From Roseomonas gilardii (GTDB lineage Bacteria > Pseudomonadota > Alphaproteobacteria > Acetobacterales > Acetobacteraceae), in assembly GCF_001941945.1 (NCBI RefSeq), contig NZ_CP015585.1, forward strand, positions 1-64,000: 64,000 nucleotides of DNA, written 5' to 3'. This document shows positions 60,933 through 64,000 of this stretch, one piece after another (position 1 is the first letter of the stretch; each line of letters begins with the position of its first letter). The notes beneath the pieces were generated by a model that worked only from the letters and a program-made list of their open reading frames with translations, ran no database searches and was not told where the DNA came from. The translations under genes and the position numbers were made by a program.

Positions 60933-61791
60933 CGCCGGCGCCGAAGCCGCCGTTGAGGATCGGTGGCAGGGAGACGAGATCCCGGGTGGGCAACGTCGGC
61001 CGGCCGATATGCCTCACCTCAGTGTGGAGGGCTTTGAGGGACCGCTCGACTTCCTGCTGACGATGGTGCGCCGGCACCAGCTCGACCTCGGCCGGCTGTC
61101 GATCATCCCTCTGACCGACCAGCTGGTGGCTGCGCTGGAAGGCGGTGTCGCCCGGCTGGAACGCCGGGCCGACTGGCTGGTGATGGCGAGCGACCTGCTG
61201 TGGCTTCGGGCACAGCTGCTCGCCCCCTCCAGTCCGCAGGCCGCCGAAGAGGCCGCGGCGGAAGCGGACCGACGGCTTGGGCAGCTGGATGAGCTCGCCG
61301 CGATGAAGGCGGCGGCCGCTTGGCTCTCGGCACGACCGCAACTCGGCTGGGACGTGTTCGCGCGCGGCAATCAGGAGCGGGCGGCGCCAAAACCACAGGC
61401 GGAGCTCTACGTCGCGTTTCTGGAGGCGATCCTCGTCATGCTGGAGGGGAGGGAAGGGCAGGGGGCTGAGGCGCCACCAGCCTACAGGCCTGCGATTCCG
61501 AACCTCTGGCGCGTCCCGGATGCCCTGGGACACATCCGCGCCGTATTGGAGAGGCACCCTCGGGGCGGCGATCTGGCCCTGTTCCTGCCTCCGCTCTCAG
61601 CGGAAGGCGTAGACCGGTCGCTGACGGCTCGCGCCGCCTTAGCCAGTACCTTTGTGGCTGGTTTGGAACTGGCCAGGGATGGGGCAGTGGAAGTCTCGCA
61701 GTCGGACAGCTTCAGCGTAGTTCATCTTCACCCAATCGTGGGAACAGCTCCAAGAGAAGTCGGAGCAGTCGCGAACGGCACACTGCGCTAG
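60925..61791 (+). CDS. ScpA-like kleisin, copy 2
   Basis: 288 residues from a GTG at 60,925 placed exactly as in copy 1. The signature LSVEGFEGPLDFLLTMVRRH, LDLGRLSIIPLTDQLVAALE and RRADWLVMASDLLWLRAQLL is shared, and the C-terminal AALASTFVAGLELARDG matches copy 1. The two copies differ throughout, so they are older paralogues, not a recent duplication. Having lost its partner gene it may be inactive or work with copy 1's partner. Confidence 0.85.
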   Translation: MADAGAEAAVEDRWQGDEIPGGQRRPADMPHLSVEGFEGPLDFLLTMVRRHQLDLGRLSIIPLTDQLVAALEGGVARLERRADWLVMASDLLWLRAQLLAPSSPQAAEEAAAEADRRLGQLDELAAMKAAAAWLSARPQLGWDVFARGNQERAAPKPQAELYVAFLEAILVMLEGREGQGAEAPPAYRPAIPNLWRVPDALGHIRAVLERHPRGGDLALFLPPLSAEGVDRSLTARAALASTFVAGLELARDGAVEVSQSDSFSVVHLHPIVGTAPREVGAVANGTLR

Positions 61792-61803
61792 CGTCACATA
61801 GCC

Positions 61804-61824
61804 GATTGGCATATACTGCCAATC
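61804..61824. promoter_or_regulatory. 8-bp inverted repeat, probable ParD operator
   Basis: GATTGGCA and TGCCAATC flank TATAC, 38 bases upstream of the parD start. The TATAC centre could be part of the -10 box, so ParD binding would shut the promoter. Confidence 0.75.
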
Positions 61825-61862
61825 TTGGTGCAACCGGCCTGATCAGGAGCAGAGGCAGCGCT

Positions 61863-62150
61863 ATGCCGACCCGGAATGTCGTTTTGACTCAGCACCATGA
61901 GAATGTGATTTCTGATCTTGTTGCTTCGGGCCGCTACCAAAATGCGAGCGAAGTCCTCCGCGAGGGGCTGCGGCTGATTGAAGAACGGGACTCGCGGGAC
62001 GCAGCTAAACTTAAGATTTTGCAGGAAGCCGCTCGGGCAGGTTTCGTGGACGTCGAGGCGGGCCGCTTCCTTGAGCTCGAAGATGATACGATTGAAGAGC
62101 TGATTGCAGATCTCGGGCGAGGGGCGCGGGAGCAGCTCCGTGGTGCGTAG
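61863..62150 (+). CDS. parD: ParD-type antitoxin
   Basis: 95 residues from the ATG at 61,863. RNVVLTQHHENVISDLVASG and RYQNASEVLREGLRLIEERD are the ParD pattern, with an acidic C-terminal toxin-binding tail. Represses its own operon through the repeat upstream. Confidence 0.9.
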   Translation: MPTRNVVLTQHHENVISDLVASGRYQNASEVLREGLRLIEERDSRDAAKLKILQEAARAGFVDVEAGRFLELEDDTIEELIADLGRGAREQLRGA

Positions 62151-62158
62151 CCGGACGA

Positions 62159-62515
62159 ATGGCTCGACTGCGGCTATCCAATTTGGCCCAAGCGGACATC
62201 AGACATGTGCTTTCGTGGACAGCCGAGCGATACGGAACTCGTGCTCGCGCACGATACCAGCAGCTGGTTGCAGCGGGTCTGCGAGACTTATTAGCGGAGC
62301 CGCTTCGCCCCGGCAGTATTGCCAGGCCGGAGCTCGGTGATGAGGTACGCAGCTACCATCTGCGACACAGCCGGCACAAATCCGCCGTTGGTAAGCCTCG
62401 ACACCTCATCCTCTATAGGATCGTCGACCGCTCGATCGTGGAGGTGGGGCGGGTATTGCACGATGCGATGGAGCTGGACCGTCACCAGACATTCGGTCCG
62501 TCGGAGAACCCTTAG
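62159..62515 (+). CDS. parE: ParE-type gyrase-inhibiting toxin
   Basis: 118 residues, 8 bases after parD. LRLSNLAQADIRHVLSWTAE, RYGTRARARYQQLV and RHLILYRIVDRSIVEVGRVL with HDAMEL are typical ParE motifs. ParE toxins block DNA gyrase, so loss of the element would be lethal to the cell. Confidence 0.9.
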   Translation: MARLRLSNLAQADIRHVLSWTAERYGTRARARYQQLVAAGLRDLLAEPLRPGSIARPELGDEVRSYHLRHSRHKSAVGKPRHLILYRIVDRSIVEVGRVLHDAMELDRHQTFGPSENP

Positions 62516-62666
62516 GCCCGACGTCCTTCCAACAACCAAGATTGGTGACGGTTCGCGACAATGCTGCTGATCCATCTCTCAGAACCCGCTTCATAACGGC
62601 TGAGGCTGGGTGAGCGGCGGGGGTTCTGCGCGTTCGGAGGGTGTCTGACGTCCTTCGAGGTGGCCC

Positions 62667-62975
62667 ATGTGGACCCCTGCCGCCCGCGCGCAGCTTGCGC
62701 GCGGCTCCCAGCCTTATGCAACGTGCCTGACCGATGCCGAGTGGGCCCTGGTCGAGCCCTTCTTGCCAAGCCCTGCAAAGACCGGACGACCCCGGTCCTG
62801 GCCGATGCGGCGGGTGGTCGATGCGATCCTCTACGTGCTCCGTACCGGCTGCGCCTGGGCGCATCTGCCCCGCGACTTCCCGCCGCCCGGGACCGTGCAC
62901 CGTTGGTTCCTGCGCCTCTCGCGCCGGGGCACCTTCGAGCGACTGGCGCACGCCCTCATTGTCAATCGGCACTGA
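62667..62975 (+). pseudogene. IS5-family transposase, N-terminal fragment
   Basis: From the ATG at 62,667: CLTDAEWALVEPFLPSPAKT, RRVVDAILYVLRTGCAWAHL and HRWFLRLSRRGTFERLAHAL. Homology is lost just before an ISL3-like end near 62,980, and the whole catalytic domain is missing. This is the start of an IS5-family transposase cut by another insertion. Confidence 0.82.
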
Positions 62976-62979
62976 ATCA

Positions 62980-64000
62980 GGGCTCTGACGCAATTTCGAT
63001 GGCGGTCATCGGCCTGCTGCTATGACGCGGGCCTGGAGCAGGTCGAGATTCCCTCTGCCATACATCTGGCGTTTGACCACCTTCAGCTTGTTGATCTGCC
63101 CCTCGGCTTGGGCGTTGGACCAAGCGGAGGAAATTGCGGCTCGGACGGCGACATGATCCCGGGCGAGCCCGCGCGCGAACGGGGCCAGGAGGCTGGCTGC
63201 CGCCCTGTCGAGCCAGCCATCCAACGCGGCCTCATGTTTTCGGCGGATCAAGGCGTGAAAGGCTTCGACGATCTCCCGCGCCTGGACCAGGGTAGGCACC
63301 GCGGCTTCGATAGCAGCCACCGTCACAGTCTGCGTCTTGGACAGGCTGTCACGCGCCATGGTCATCAGGCGTGCCACGGTGCGGGCCGACGGAACACGGC
63401 TCAGCCCCTCGACGTTGACCTGCTCTGACCGGCGGCGACGCGTCGCCCACTCTGCGACCACCCGCAGCGAGCCGTGGAAGCCGAGATCGCGAAGCTCGCG
63501 CCACAGCGCGGCGCCGTTGCGGGCTCCAGCCGCCCAGCGCGCGTCCAGCCAGGGGAGGTGTGCCTCGAGCGAGCTTTCCCGCGTGCGGAACACATCCGCG
63601 CGCTGGCCGCGCAGGATGCGCCGCACCGTTCCGCGGCTATGACCGGTGCACCGGACGATCTCCTTGATCGCCTTGCCCGCCTTGTGCAGCGCCAAGACCG
63701 CGGCGTTGGCGTCCTCACGTCGGAGATAACCCTCGTACTGGAGCTTCTCCGCCGCGGTCAGCAGCCGGGGGTCGACCGTGGTGGCGCCGATAGCCGCGCG
63801 CACCTGGCGCATGCAGGCTCGGGTCGCGGCCAGAAAAGCCTGGCTGGCGTTCTCCATCAGGTGCCAACGATCGGCTACCTGCATCGCATCAGGTAGCGCC
63901 CGTGCCGCGGCCAGGGCGTAGGCGCCACCGCGGTCGCGGGTCACGATCTCGATCTGCGGCTGGCCGGACAACCAGGCCTGCGCCGTTGCGGGCTCGCGGT
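62980..64000 (-). mobile_element. ISL3-family element (3' part, continues beyond window)
   Basis: A probable end sequence GGGCTCTGACGCAATTTC begins at 62,980, 26 bases outside the transposase stop, and interrupts the IS5 fragment. GGCTCT at the tip is typical of ISL3 ends. The other end is outside the window. Confidence 0.65.
63006..64000 (-). CDS. ISL3-family transposase (N-terminus outside window)
   Basis: At least 330 residues up to the edge. IEIVTRDRGGAYALAAARAL and MQVADRWHLMENASQAFLAA are the ISL3 DDE core with the second Asp and the WHL motif. The end carries SAWSNAQAEGQINKLKVVKR with the last Glu, then MYGRGNLDLLQARVI. The first catalytic Asp lies beyond the window. The frame is open throughout. 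Confidence 0.92.
   Translation of the reverse strand, partial: REPATAQAWLSGQPQIEIVTRDRGGAYALAAARALPDAMQVADRWHLMENASQAFLAATRACMRQVRAAIGATTVDPRLLTAAEKLQYEGYLRREDANAAVLALHKAGKAIKEIVRCTGHSRGTVRRILRGQRADVFRTRESSLEAHLPWLDARWAAGARNGAALWRELRDLGFHGSLRVVAEWATRRRRSEQVNVEGLSRVPSARTVARLMTMARDSLSKTQTVTVAAIEAAVPTLVQAREIVEAFHALIRRKHEAALDGWLDRAAASLLAPFARGLARDHVAVRAAISSAWSNAQAEGQINKLKVVKRQMYGRGNLDLLQARVIAAGR

Overview
The window is very GC-rich (lower only in a few promoter and accessory patches). Its dense, overlapping gene layout suggests an alphaproteobacterium, most likely an Acetobacteraceae/Roseomonas-like organism. That placement is inferred from protein style and base composition, not from a marker gene. 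The DNA reads as a mosaic mobile replicon or integrative conjugative element. It has a conjugation-type secretion system, toxin-antitoxin pairs, partition-like genes and many transposons. I saw no tRNA, rRNA or CRISPR array, and no convincing relaxase, oriT or replication initiator.

Region 1 (1-30.6 kb) is a type IVB (Dot/Icm, IncI Tra-like) secretion system. The minus strand carries, in reading order, DotI, DotH, DotG, DotF-like, DotE/IcmC, DotP/IcmD, DotN/IcmJ and DotO/IcmB. After an inserted VapBC-type toxin-antitoxin pair come DotD, DotC, DotB, IcmT, an IcmS-like protein, a lytic transglycosylase, a stand-alone copy of the DotL middle domain, DotM, a small membrane protein, DotL and a winged-helix protein. 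A divergent plus-strand operon (22.9-30.2 kb) carries a TcpQ-like protein, several exported or coiled-coil proteins, DotA and a lipoprotein. Two DNA-binding proteins lie between the operons. At the left edge is the start of a MutS-like gene.

Region 2 (30.7-52.2 kb) is bracketed by two 831-bp IS6-family copies in the same orientation that differ at one base. It begins with a pyruvate-oxidase gene cut by the IS. It then carries an HNH protein and a ten-gene nitrogen-compound cluster: a racemase, an amidohydrolase, a NodB-type deacetylase, a frameshifted N-carbamoyl amino acid hydrolase, one ABC permease and ATPase, three related amino-acid binding proteins and one peptide-type binding protein, with a divergent LysR regulator. 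Next is an IS427-type IS5 element interrupted, at the codon for its catalytic glutamate, by an 1850-bp element encoding a large serine recombinase. A ParA-like ATPase with a partner gene and three transposase remnants follow.

Region 3 (52.2-64 kb) is a second accessory zone. It holds MazEF-like, FitAB-like and ParDE toxin-antitoxin pairs, a tyrosine integrase coupled to FitB, two copies of a ScpA(kleisin)-like gene with a conserved upstream partner, a cargo-free tniA-tniB-tniQ transposon (57,012-60,782) that cuts the second partner gene, and truncated IS5 and ISL3 elements at the right edge.

The most unusual items are the serine-recombinase element with a clear reconstructed attP, the free-standing DotL middle domain and IcmS-like protein in a conjugation-type locus, and the two ScpA-like genes linked to an integrase.
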